Positions 22,121-30,622 of a DNA stretch of 37,365 bases are shown here, piece by piece. Position 1 is the first letter of the stretch; the number at the start of each line of letters is the position of its first letter. Location of the stretch: contig JABJQI010000189.1 of the NCBI GenBank assembly GCA_018663485.1, positions 1-37,365 on the forward strand. Reading direction: 5' to 3'. Position numbers and translations under genes: made by a program. The notes under the pieces were generated by a model that was not told the origin of the DNA, did no database searches, and worked only from the letters and a program-made list of their open reading frames with translations. The DNA is from Opitutia bacterium (GTDB taxonomy: Bacteria; Verrucomicrobiota; Verrucomicrobiia; Opitutales; Coraliomargaritaceae).

Positions 22121-24766
22121 ATGTTGTTAACCTTTGCTGTTATTTATCAATTGAGGCGAAAGGGTGCCGTGGCTGCGCTCTTGGCCTTAGCACTCGTGCC
22201 TACTGTGCAGGGGCAAGCACCGTTGTTGGCGGATCGTGCCGGTGTGCTGAATGTCGAGCAGCGGCTGTTGTTTGACTGGCAGGTGGATGCGGCGGACAGC
22301 GCGTTGAATGCAGGGCTGGCATTGTTAGCCGAGAGCGTGTATCGAGATTTGCTGGCAGAGACAGGAGTTTCCACGGACAATGTGGCCGACTTGCAGATCC
22401 AGTTAGCAGCTTCGCTGATTGCACAACGCCGTTTCGAGGAAGCCGGTTTGGCCCTACAGGCGGTGCCCGAGGAGGCGCGCCGCGATTTGTATTATCTGTA
22501 TCTGGGGGTAAGCACGTATGGCAATGGTCGCAAGGTCGATCAAGAGACCTTAACGCAGGCGCTTAGCAACGTCGCTGAGAGTGCGTTGAAGCCAGAGAAT
22601 TTGCCTTGGTTGTATGTTCTGCGCGGGCTGCAGGCGGAGCTGGTTGGGCGAGCTGATCAGGTGGCAGCTGCTTTTCAACAAGCAAGCGAGGCGGCGGTTT
22701 CAGAGGCGCAGCGGGCATTCTTTACCGGATTGATATTGCGCGAAGAGATTTTGAGAGCGCCTGCCAGTGAAGTACTTGCGACGGAGGTGCGCGGGCGGTT
22801 CGAAGGCTTGAGGGGTACAGCCGCAGCTTATCCGTATTTGCGCGAGTATGCGGTGATTCTACATAATCAGGGGCGTGATGCAGAGGCGATTGAGCTGATT
22901 GCTGGGGAGTTGGCGAATGTGCGGTCTGGTTATGCTAGTCGCGAGCGTGAGCAATTGTTATTATTGAAAGGCCTACTCTATGGGGTGGATACCTTGAGTG
23001 GGCGTGATGCGTTGCGCGGTTTGCTGCGTGAAGGAAAAAACCGTGAGGTCATGGCGGTCGCATTGCAGTTGTTAGCACGCGCGAGCAGCCCCTTAGAACG
23101 AGATGAACTGACTATGTTTCTTAATGTGATGGTTGCCGAGCCCGAGCCACATCCATTGCTTGGCCAAATCTATTATATTCGCAGTCAGCTGGCATTGGCT
23201 GTGGGTGAGACGGCCTTGGCAGAGGCGGACGCGCGACTCTTGCTAGAGCAGTTCCCTGGTTTGAGTGAGATTACTAATGTGTATCGTTTGTTGGCATATG
23301 CCGCGCTGCAGCGCACGCCAGCGCAATATCGGGCGGCCGCAGATTTTTTAATTCAGTTGCGTGATCAGGCAGGGGATGTGGCCGCGCGCCAAGTGTTAAA
23401 TCGTTTGATCGGTGACTGCTATTTTTTGAACACGGATTACCGCAATGCGGTCGATTTTTACCAAGCTGCACGCTTTAAAGGCGTGGGGGTGGATCATGAT
23501 GGAGAGTTTTTCTTGCGCTTGGTGACTGCAAAAGTGCGGGCTGGCGATATTGATGCGGCTTCGGAGCTGATTGATGAGGCGGATTTCAGTGGCAGCATCT
23601 CGGTGTCGGATCGTTGGCGTGCGGAGTGGAATGTGGCGCAGGCCCTGCAGGCCAGCGGAGAGTTAGCGCTGGCCTTAAAGCGGGTGCGATTGCTGCTCGC
23701 CGAAGATGGCAACGGCTCGGTGCCGATTGCGCTGGACTTACGTTTCCGTTGGTTGGAGGCACGCCTGTCGTTGGTGGTCGGAACTGCCGAGCCGGTGCGG
23801 GCGCGGGTCGACACGCTGCTGACTCGGATTGAGTCACTGCCAGCGGGGGCATCAGATCCGAGTGCTGCAGAACTGCGGCTATTACGCACAGAAGTGCTAC
23901 TATTGCAGGGGGATATTTTGATTGGCTTAGGCGATTCGACTGCAGGCATGCAGGTGCTAAGGGGCTTGCGCACTAGTTTCGCTGAAAGCTCAGCCGCAGA
24001 GCGGTCGTATTTGAGTGAGGCGAATTATTTTGCATCGATTGATGACTTTGCCGCGGCTCAACAGACGTTGCTAAAGTTGGCTTCGCAATATGAAGCGAGT
24101 GAGCTAGCGGCGCAGGCCTTGTTTGAGGCGGCCTTGTATTGTGAACGTCAAGGTCCACAGTTTTTCCCTGAGGCTGTGCGAGTGCATCATGATCTGACCG
24201 AGCGCTACCCGCAGAATAAGTTGTTTTTCTCATCGCGTCTGAAGCAGGGAGATTTGCTTCGGCAAATGAATAATTTTGCGGGTGCGCAGGTTATTTATGA
24301 AAATTTGATTCGTTTATTTCCGGAGCATCCACGTCGTTATGTGGCAGAGTTGTCGCGGGCGGATTGTATGCTAGCGTTGGCTAAGAATGATGCGGTACAG
24401 TTGAAAAATGTCGCGCAAGTGTTGGAGCGATTAATCGACCTGCCGAACCTGCCGATCGATTTTCAGGCGGAAGTCGGCTACAAGTGGGGCTTTACATTGC
24501 TGCAGCACGAGGCCTTCGACCAAGCGCAAGTTGTGTTTACTCTGATCGTGAGCCGCTTTCTGTTGGATGGTGAGAATGCGATTCGCTTGGGCGAGACGGG
24601 ACGCTATTGGATGTCGCGGACACTACTAGAACTGGGCTCCCGCTTGGAGGCTCAGGGTCAACTGGCTGAGGCCCGGCGAGTCTATCGCAAGATGGTTGCT
24701 TATAATTTACCGGGGCGAACACTTGCGCAATCGCGCGCGGATCGATTACCAGTTGTCGAAGAGTAG
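22121..24766 (+). CDS. Large secreted TPR-repeat protein, first gene of ExbB/ExbD/TonB-like operon
   Basis: Signal-like N-terminus (AALLALALVPTVQGQA); helical repeats such as AELRLLRTEVLLLQGDILIGLGDSTAGMQVL and FSSRLKQGDLLRQMNNFAGAQVIYENLIRLFPEHP. Confidence 0.8.
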   Translation: MLLTFAVIYQLRRKGAVAALLALALVPTVQGQAPLLADRAGVLNVEQRLLFDWQVDAADSALNAGLALLAESVYRDLLAETGVSTDNVADLQIQLAASLIAQRRFEEAGLALQAVPEEARRDLYYLYLGVSTYGNGRKVDQETLTQALSNVAESALKPENLPWLYVLRGLQAELVGRADQVAAAFQQASEAAVSEAQRAFFTGLILREEILRAPASEVLATEVRGRFEGLRGTAAAYPYLREYAVILHNQGRDAEAIELIAGELANVRSGYASREREQLLLLKGLLYGVDTLSGRDALRGLLREGKNREVMAVALQLLARASSPLERDELTMFLNVMVAEPEPHPLLGQIYYIRSQLALAVGETALAEADARLLLEQFPGLSEITNVYRLLAYAALQRTPAQYRAAADFLIQLRDQAGDVAARQVLNRLIGDCYFLNTDYRNAVDFYQAARFKGVGVDHDGEFFLRLVTAKVRAGDIDAASELIDEADFSGSISVSDRWRAEWNVAQALQASGELALALKRVRLLLAEDGNGSVPIALDLRFRWLEARLSLVVGTAEPVRARVDTLLTRIESLPAGASDPSAAELRLLRTEVLLLQGDILIGLGDSTAGMQVLRGLRTSFAESSAAERSYLSEANYFASIDDFAAAQQTLLKLASQYEASELAAQALFEAALYCERQGPQFFPEAVRVHHDLTERYPQNKLFFSSRLKQGDLLRQMNNFAGAQVIYENLIRLFPEHPRRYVAELSRADCMLALAKNDAVQLKNVAQVLERLIDLPNLPIDFQAEVGYKWGFTLLQHEAFDQAQVVFTLIVSRFLLDGENAIRLGETGRYWMSRTLLELGSRLEAQGQLAEARRVYRKMVAYNLPGRTLAQSRADRLPVVEE

Positions 24767-24796
24767 CTCGCACACTATATTTAAAAAAACGATTCC

Positions 24797-25447
24797 ATGG
24801 ATTACTTGCAACAGACATTCATTCTACAAGGCGGGCCAGTTATGTATCCGCTGCTTTTCGTCAGCGTGTTAGGCTTTGTGCTATTTATTGAGCGCGCCTT
24901 GTTTTTGCACAAGGGCCAGATCGGCACTGAGGATTTCTTGAGCGGTATTAAGAATTTAGTGGGTAAGAAACGTTTGGTTGAGGCCTTGACCTTGTGCGAA
25001 GATACGCCTGGGCCGATGGCGCGTATCGTGAAGTCGGCACTGCTGCATTATGGCGAATCGAGTACCAGTATTCGGGCCGCGATTCAGTCGGCCGCGATTA
25101 TTGAAATCCCTGTATTGGAGCGTCGTATCGGCACTATTGCGGCGTTGGCTCGGGCGGCGCCTTTATTGGGCTTCCTCGGTACGGTGATTGCGGCGTTGCA
25201 GGCATTGTATCAACTCGAAGCCTCCAGTGGCAATAGTGGCGAGTTTAGTCGCTTGCTCGCGGAGGCTTTGATTACTTCAGCATCTGGCTTGGCGATTGCG
25301 GTCATGGCGACTTTAGCGCACCACTTTCTCTGTGGGCGTGTGCGTGCCTTGGTGCACGATTTTGAATGGGTGGGGCATAACATCCATGAGTTTCTGACGG
25401 TCGGAGCGGCAACAGTCGCAGCGCCGACCGAGAAGGGAGAAGGTTAG
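24797..25447 (+). CDS. MotA/TolQ/ExbB proton channel family protein
   Basis: GGPVMYPLLFVSVLGFVLFIERALFL...IGTIAALARAAPLLGFLGTVIAALQAL...LAEALITSASGLAIAVMATLAHHF. Confidence 0.92.
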   Translation: MDYLQQTFILQGGPVMYPLLFVSVLGFVLFIERALFLHKGQIGTEDFLSGIKNLVGKKRLVEALTLCEDTPGPMARIVKSALLHYGESSTSIRAAIQSAAIIEIPVLERRIGTIAALARAAPLLGFLGTVIAALQALYQLEASSGNSGEFSRLLAEALITSASGLAIAVMATLAHHFLCGRVRALVHDFEWVGHNIHEFLTVGAATVAAPTEKGEG

Positions 25448-25450
25448 CCA

Positions 25451-25996
25451 ATGAACGCGCCTGAACAAAAGTCCGACGGTCATTTAATCACACCGAGCGC
25501 AGAGTTCACTGCGTCGTTTGGCTTGTTGGAGCGCTTGAAGCGCCCTGAGATCAAAATTGATGCGATTCCAGTGCTGGATTTATTGGTGTTGGCGCTATTG
25601 ATCAGTCTACTGTTTACGCGATTTGTGATGTTGCCGGGCGTGCGGGTGAATTTACCTGAGACAGACCTACGTCTACAGCACGATGCTGCTGAAGTGGTAG
25701 TGTTGACGATCGGTAATGGCGGGATGTTGTTTTTTGACGGTAGTGTGTATGAGCATCCTTCGGTGGAGCAGGCGTTTGGTCGATATCTAGAAGATCGCAC
25801 CGAGCAGAATACTGTTTTGCTAGTCAAGGCGCAGGCATCGATGGAGTTGCAACTTTTTTTGGATTTGTGCCGCATGGCGCAAAGTGCCGGATTTATTGAG
25901 GTGCAGATTGCGGGGGATCAAGTGCCAGAGGTACTTGAGCTTATTCCTGGGGATGCACTGCAACCAGCTGGTAACGCATTCTTGCCCGTATTGTAA
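25451..25996 (+). CDS. ExbD/TolR family biopolymer transport protein
   Basis: IPVLDLLVLALLISLLFTRFVMLPGVRVNLPETDL...VLLVKAQASMELQLFLDLCRMAQSAGFIEVQIA. Confidence 0.85.
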   Translation: MNAPEQKSDGHLITPSAEFTASFGLLERLKRPEIKIDAIPVLDLLVLALLISLLFTRFVMLPGVRVNLPETDLRLQHDAAEVVVLTIGNGGMLFFDGSVYEHPSVEQAFGRYLEDRTEQNTVLLVKAQASMELQLFLDLCRMAQSAGFIEVQIAGDQVPEVLELIPGDALQPAGNAFLPVL

Positions 25997-26766
25997 TGTC
26001 GACTGCTCCCCAGCTGGCTGAGGCCCCGACACAGCACTCATCAGAAATGGTTTCGCCGCTGTTGCGTGTGAGCTTGTTGCTTGGCGTGGCACTACATCTT
26101 GCTGGTTTTTTGATTTTTCGAGTCGTTTCCAGTCCGTTGCCGGATCGAGTCGCCGCCCCTCCTTTTCTGGAGTACGTCTCGGCAGGTTCGTTTGCAAATG
26201 ATCGTGAACTGGAGGAGCTGGCCGAGTTGTTTGACTCCGCACCTTTGTTTATCCCGACTCGCTGGAATGCCTCACAAGCGACGGTGGTTGATCCGAGAAA
26301 TCGAATGCAGGGACAGTTTCCCGATTTTGAGCCGGAGATTCAGTTGCTCAGTGAACTGCAACTGTCTAGTTTTTTAGTGCCTCAGAATATCGCGGTGGAT
26401 AAGCCGCTCGATTTATTGGCGTCGCGCTTTTGGCGCTTTTTCGCAGGCATGGCGGAATCGCCGCGGCCTCTTGCGAGATTCCCTGAAGTTAAGCCGATCG
26501 CGGAAGTGTTAATTGTGGGGCAACTGGGCGCGCCATGCTTGTCAATCCCACTGGAGTTGAGCTACACCACCTCGTCCTCTGTGGAGCGACCGGTGCTGTA
26601 TTATGTACGTGCATCCGGTAGTGGCCTGACATTATCTATGCCGACGCTAGGTCAATCCTCTGGTAATACCGATTTTGATCGTGCTGCGATGGAGTGGTTG
26701 CGCCGCCCAGAAGTGCTTAGTCAGTTTCCGCCGGGCTATCTTTCGATTAAAGTATTTCCTTGGTAG
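25996..26766 (+). CDS. TonB-like energy transducer, divergent
   Basis: Overlapping TAATG with exbD; single N-terminal TM (SLLLGVALHLAGFLIFRVV); C-terminal FDRAAMEWLRRPEVLSQFPPGYLSIKVFPW resembles a degenerate TonB C-domain. Confidence 0.55.
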   Translation: MSTAPQLAEAPTQHSSEMVSPLLRVSLLLGVALHLAGFLIFRVVSSPLPDRVAAPPFLEYVSAGSFANDRELEELAELFDSAPLFIPTRWNASQATVVDPRNRMQGQFPDFEPEIQLLSELQLSSFLVPQNIAVDKPLDLLASRFWRFFAGMAESPRPLARFPEVKPIAEVLIVGQLGAPCLSIPLELSYTTSSSVERPVLYYVRASGSGLTLSMPTLGQSSGNTDFDRAAMEWLRRPEVLSQFPPGYLSIKVFPW

Positions 26767-26829
26767 CTTGCCGCTCAGGCTAACTTCACGATTGCGAACG
26801 CGACGATCCGAGCAATAAATGAATCTATT

Positions 26830-27336
26830 ATGAGTAACGAATCTCAGCCACCTGTAGCTGCTGCACTGAGCGATACGACCATGTTGAACCAGCTTGAGGG
26901 CTTGACCGAATCGTGGGGAGAGCGTCCGTCTTGGGATACCTATTTCATGGCGACGGCGCTGCTGATGGCCTCGCGCTCGAGTTGCGATCGCTTGCATGTG
27001 GGCTGTGTGATCGTTTCCGGAGGTTCACAAAAAAACCGGATCATCGCGGCGGGGTATAATGGTTTTTTGCCTGGTGCGCCGCATGCCTCGCGCGTGCGTG
27101 ATGGACATGAGCAGGCGACGGTGCATGCCGAGCAAAATGCGATTTGCGATGCGGCGCGGCGCGGCGTTTCGCTCGCAGGCACAACGGTATATGTGACTCA
27201 CTTTCCGTGTATAAATTGCGCCAAGATCTTGGCGGCGGCAGGGATTGGATGTATCAAATATCATCGTGATTATCGTAATGATGCGCTGGTGAAGGAGATA
27301 TTGACTGAGAGTGGAGTCTGCTTAGAGCGCTTATAA
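26830..27336 (+). CDS. dCMP/cytidine deaminase family (ComEB-like)
   Basis: RPSWDTYFMATALLMASRSSCDRLHVGCVIV...IAAGYNGF..G.PHA...VHAEQNAICDAARRG...VTHFPCINCAKILAAAGI. Confidence 0.92.
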   Translation: MSNESQPPVAAALSDTTMLNQLEGLTESWGERPSWDTYFMATALLMASRSSCDRLHVGCVIVSGGSQKNRIIAAGYNGFLPGAPHASRVRDGHEQATVHAEQNAICDAARRGVSLAGTTVYVTHFPCINCAKILAAAGIGCIKYHRDYRNDALVKEILTESGVCLERL

Positions 27337-27348
27337 TTGGATTTTGCG

Positions 27349-27924
27349 ATGCGTTTGATAACAGACCGTGGTCAGGATGATGAAGAATTGCACCTCGCGG
27401 GTTCTTTGCTGGTGGCGCATCCATCACTGTTGGATTCACATTTTAAGCGCACGGTGGTGTTGATGACCGCCCATTCGGCGGAAGAGGGCTCATTGGGTGT
27501 TATCGTCAATCGGCCACTGAATCAGACGCTAGGGCAGTATGATTCGGAATTGGCAGGCACCGAGTTTGCCGCAGTACCACTCTACGAAGGCGGTCCGGTG
27601 GGTAGTGATGAAATGATCTTAGTGGCGTGGAAATGGGCTAGCGAAGCGGGCACTTTCAAACTCTATTTCGGGATTGATGAGAATCAGGCCCGACAGATCC
27701 TGGAAGACGACCCCGAATTCGAGCTGCGCGGCTTTATTGGCCATTCTGCTTGGGGCGACGGTCAACTGGAGGACGAGCTTGAGGTGACTGCCTGGCTGGT
27801 GTGCCCCCTAAGTCCTGATTTAGAGTTGCTTGAGGGCTTGGCGATGTGGCGCGCGATGCTTGCTCAGCAGGGGCCCAAGATGCACTTACTCGCGGAGGAG
27901 CCCGACGACCTATCAATGAACTGA
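27349..27924 (+). CDS. YqgE/AlgH family protein
   Basis: LAGSLLVAHPSLLDSHFKRTVVLMTAHSAEEGSLGVIVNRPLNQTL...VPLYEGGPVGSDEMILV...GFIGHSAWGDGQLEDELEVTAWLV. Start could be TTG 27337. Confidence 0.9.
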   Translation: MRLITDRGQDDEELHLAGSLLVAHPSLLDSHFKRTVVLMTAHSAEEGSLGVIVNRPLNQTLGQYDSELAGTEFAAVPLYEGGPVGSDEMILVAWKWASEAGTFKLYFGIDENQARQILEDDPEFELRGFIGHSAWGDGQLEDELEVTAWLVCPLSPDLELLEGLAMWRAMLAQQGPKMHLLAEEPDDLSMN

Positions 27925-28005
27925 AATTAGGTGCTTTATTTCCCTCTTTGCCATTGACAGGGGTGGGGCTCGACCCTTTTTTCACCAATTCTCTCTTTTC
28001 TTGTT

Positions 28006-28131
28006 ATGAAAGTTGTATCTTCTCTTAAATCTCTCAAAAACCGTCATCCGGACTGCCAGGTAGTTCGCCGCAAGGGACGCGTTTACGTAATCTGCAAGTC
28101 TAACCCTCGCTTTAAAGCGCGTCAGGGATAG
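28006..28131 (+). CDS. rpmJ: 50S ribosomal protein L36, zinc-independent (YkgO-like) type
   Basis: Not in the supplied ORF track. Translation from nucleotides: [41 protein letters not shown]. Confidence 0.93.
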   Translation: MKVVSSLKSLKNRHPDCQVVRRKGRVYVICKSNPRFKARQG

Positions 28132-28157
28132 CTCGAAACCTCCGCAAGGACACTACT

Positions 28158-28403
28158 GTGAAAGCTGATATTCATCCAAAGCTCAACCCTATTGCCTTCG
28201 TCGATGTTTCGACTGGCACTAAATATCTGACTCGCTCCACCATGCGTGGCAGCAAGACTGAAACCATCGATGGCGTGGATTACCAAGTGGTAATTTGCGA
28301 TATTACTGCTGATTCGCACCCTGCCTTTACGGGTGAGAAGCGTTTCGTCGATACCGCTGGTCGCGTCGAAAAGTTTCAAAACAAGTTCACTCGTCGTCGC
28401 TAA
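28158..28403 (+). CDS. rpmE2: 50S ribosomal protein L31 type B (YkgM-like, GTG start)
   Basis: MKADIHPKLNPIAFVDVSTGTKYLTRSTM...DYQVVICDITADSHPAFTGEKRFVDTAGRVEKFQNKF; no CxxC motif. Confidence 0.93.
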   Translation: MKADIHPKLNPIAFVDVSTGTKYLTRSTMRGSKTETIDGVDYQVVICDITADSHPAFTGEKRFVDTAGRVEKFQNKFTRRR

Positions 28404-28436
28404 GACGCGGGCTGTCTTCAGATCGCATTTCCAACA

Positions 28437-28470
28437 AAGCCCGCTGCACATTACAGTGGGCTTTTTTTTT
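28437..28470 (+). terminator. Rho-independent terminator after rpmE2
   Basis: aagcccgctg-cacatta-cagtgggctt followed by a 9-nt T-run. Confidence 0.92.
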
Positions 28471-28530
28471 GGGTTCATCGCCGACGGAGGTCTGCCGGAG
28501 ATGGCGTAGCATTAGTGGGAAAGTCTCGAT

Positions 28531-28565
28531 TGCAACGACTGACCGTTGCATCTGAGTGGCAACGG
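28531..28565. other. Overlapping, mutually exclusive inverted repeats
   Basis: TGCAACG-actgac-CGTTGCA (28531-28550) and CCGTTGC-atctgagtg-GCAACGG (28543-28565) share the middle arm. Confidence 0.6.
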
Positions 28566-28588
28566 CTCCCTGCTTTTGGGGGGCTTGT

Positions 28589-28616
28589 TTGACCCATTGC
28601 ACTCTGCGAGTATAAT
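28589..28616 (+). promoter_or_regulatory. Sigma70-like promoter pointing into palindrome cluster A
   Basis: TTGACC (28589-28594), 16-bp spacer, TATAAT (28611-28616). Confidence 0.5.
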
Positions 28617-28631
28617 AAACCGCACTAGGAG

Positions 28632-28728
28632 TGTGGGCGACTCGCCCACATTTATTCTGTGTTGCTGCCAAGGAGGGCGAGTCGCCCACATTCACCTGTG
28701 TGGCTGCAAAAGAGGGCGAGTCGCCCTC
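28632..28728. repeat. Palindromic repeat cluster A (3 units)
   Basis: TGTGGGCGA-C-TCGCCCACA (28632-28650); GGGCGA-G-TCGCCC (28675-28687); GAGGGCGA-G-TCGCCCTC (28712-28728). Confidence 0.9.
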
Positions 28729-28863
28729 CCTCCTTTACCCTTTCGCACGAACCGACAATGACTCTTTTTTTGTCTAAATTTGTCGTAGCGATCCGAGTCG
28801 CATTGGTTTCACTCAGCTCAAGCGACTTGCGTGTCGCAACTTGGTAGTTGAGGTTACTGTGCT

Positions 28864-30537
28864 TCAATCAATCAGCGCTAGCCCAGCCGTAACGCTACTA
28901 ATGATGACTAGTGGTGGCAGCCACATGGCGTGCCCCTGTAATCGCGCTGCGCTGCGATGCAGCCACAATAGTGTGGCAAAATAAACAAACAGTGCACCAT
29001 AGCTCAGAGCGCTTGAGTAGCCTTCACTGGGCAGAATGGCACCCGGGAGTTGTGCGCAGCAGATGATCATCCGATCCATTAGGTAGATCACCGTCCATGC
29101 CGAGTGATTGAAGAATTCCGCGAGGCTAGTCAGCAGCGCGCTGGCGCAGGCCAAGGAGATGACGCCGCCGCTGATGACGATGGCGACTAAATAGACTAAT
29201 AGCATGTTGAGTAAAATCGCACCGGGCGCGACGAACTCGAAGAGTCCCGCGCTGAGCGGGGTGCTCGCGAGCCAGGCGGAGAAGCTGATGCCAAACAATA
29301 GCAAAAATTTGTCGAGTGACCATACACAGGCGCGCTGCCAAGCGTTCCGATTTTGTTCGGGTAGCCACTGGTAGGGATGATAGCGGAGCGTTAATACTTG
29401 GTGCAGCGGTAGGCCAAATAATAATATGCTCAACACGACTGTGTAGGAGAGCTGAAAGCCCAGGCTCCATAATTGATTAGGATCGATGATCAGCACCAAG
29501 ATGGCGGAGCACATGAGCGCAGAGAACGACGAGCGTTGGCGTTGGCAGGCAAAGCTCGACCAGAAAAAAGCCGCCATCAGAAACGCGCGTATGGCGGAGG
29601 GCGAGCCGCCAGTTATTTCGACATACAAATACAATAGCGGCAGTCCGATCCATGGGGCCACTGTACGCGGCACACGAATGAGCAAGAGGAATTGGGCAAT
29701 TACAGTCGCGATTACGCCAATATGTAGACCACTAATCGCGAAAAAATGCATGGTGCCAGTCATTCGATAACGCTCGAGTTGTGTTTTGCTCAGTTCGATC
29801 TTACGGCCCAACAGCATCGCGACGTATACATTGGCAAGTTCCGAGTTTTCTGGTGATCCCAACCGTAGTGTTGCTTGGAAGCGCTGGTTCATTGCTGCGC
29901 AAAACTGATCAAAGGCACGCGGCGCGCGCAGTATCTGCAGGGCGCCAGTGCGGTCGAAGCGATAGTGCACGCCGATGCTTTGAAGATAGTTTTCGAAATC
30001 GTCTTCGTCACTGCTAGCTATCGACGGCAGAATCGGAGTGAGCACGCCGGTAGTCTGCAGTTGCAAGCCGCGCTGGATATTTAGCGTGACGGTCTGTTCT
30101 GCTGCTATGGACGGAAGCGTCAGCTTAAAATAGATCCGATCGTCCGGGTGTATGCGGCTAGTGGTGGGTGCGTCGAGGACGCGGGCGAGTCCACTGGGTT
30201 TGCCGTAACGTTCGCCAGGCTGCATGACGCGTTGTATTTCGATCGCTAATTGTGCCTCGCGCGCTGGTAATGTCAGGTTGTCGGTCTGTGGCCCCGTGGG
30301 TAGTCGAATTTGCCCATAAGCCCAGCAGCAGTGCGTGGTGCTGATTAAGAAGCACAGCATCCATTGCCACTGCAGTTTTTTATTGCCTGCGAGTCGAAGC
30401 GCCGCGACGCAGCTAATCAATGCGACACATAGCAGTAAGGGCAGAGGAGCACTGTAATGGCGGGCTAGAATCAGTCCGAAGAGTAATCCTATCAGCAACA
30501 ATAGAATCGGAGCGCGGGCTTGAGTCATTGCTTTCAT
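28864..30537 (-). CDS. comEC: ComEC/Rec2 family competence membrane protein lacking the C-terminal MBL domain
   Basis: TGTMHFFAISGLHIGVIATVIAQFLLLIRVP...GGSPSAIRAFLMAAFFW...PNQLWSLGFQLSYTVVLSILLF; ends soon after the last TM segments. Confidence 0.87.
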   Translation of the reverse strand: MKAMTQARAPILLLLIGLLFGLILARHYSAPLPLLLCVALISCVAALRLAGNKKLQWQWMLCFLISTTHCCWAYGQIRLPTGPQTDNLTLPAREAQLAIEIQRVMQPGERYGKPSGLARVLDAPTTSRIHPDDRIYFKLTLPSIAAEQTVTLNIQRGLQLQTTGVLTPILPSIASSDEDDFENYLQSIGVHYRFDRTGALQILRAPRAFDQFCAAMNQRFQATLRLGSPENSELANVYVAMLLGRKIELSKTQLERYRMTGTMHFFAISGLHIGVIATVIAQFLLLIRVPRTVAPWIGLPLLYLYVEITGGSPSAIRAFLMAAFFWSSFACQRQRSSFSALMCSAILVLIIDPNQLWSLGFQLSYTVVLSILLFGLPLHQVLTLRYHPYQWLPEQNRNAWQRACVWSLDKFLLLFGISFSAWLASTPLSAGLFEFVAPGAILLNMLLVYLVAIVISGGVISLACASALLTSLAEFFNHSAWTVIYLMDRMIICCAQLPGAILPSEGYSSALSYGALFVYFATLLWLHRSAARLQGHAMWLPPLVIISSVTAGLALID

Positions 30538-30622
30538 CGAGGCAGGTTGATTCTGATTGTAATAACGTTAGCTATAACTTGCGTCTTTGCGTTCTAACTT
30601 GCAAGTCAGCCTCGCAACTCCG

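Noticed and set aside
23494-23973. 159-aa antisense ORF in the TPR gene
   Set aside because: Ser/Arg-rich shadow translation with no domain and no gap in the sense gene.
27954-27982. Promoter upstream of rpmJ (TTGACA at 27954)
   Set aside because: Good -35 but the expected -10 is only a T-run, so not called.
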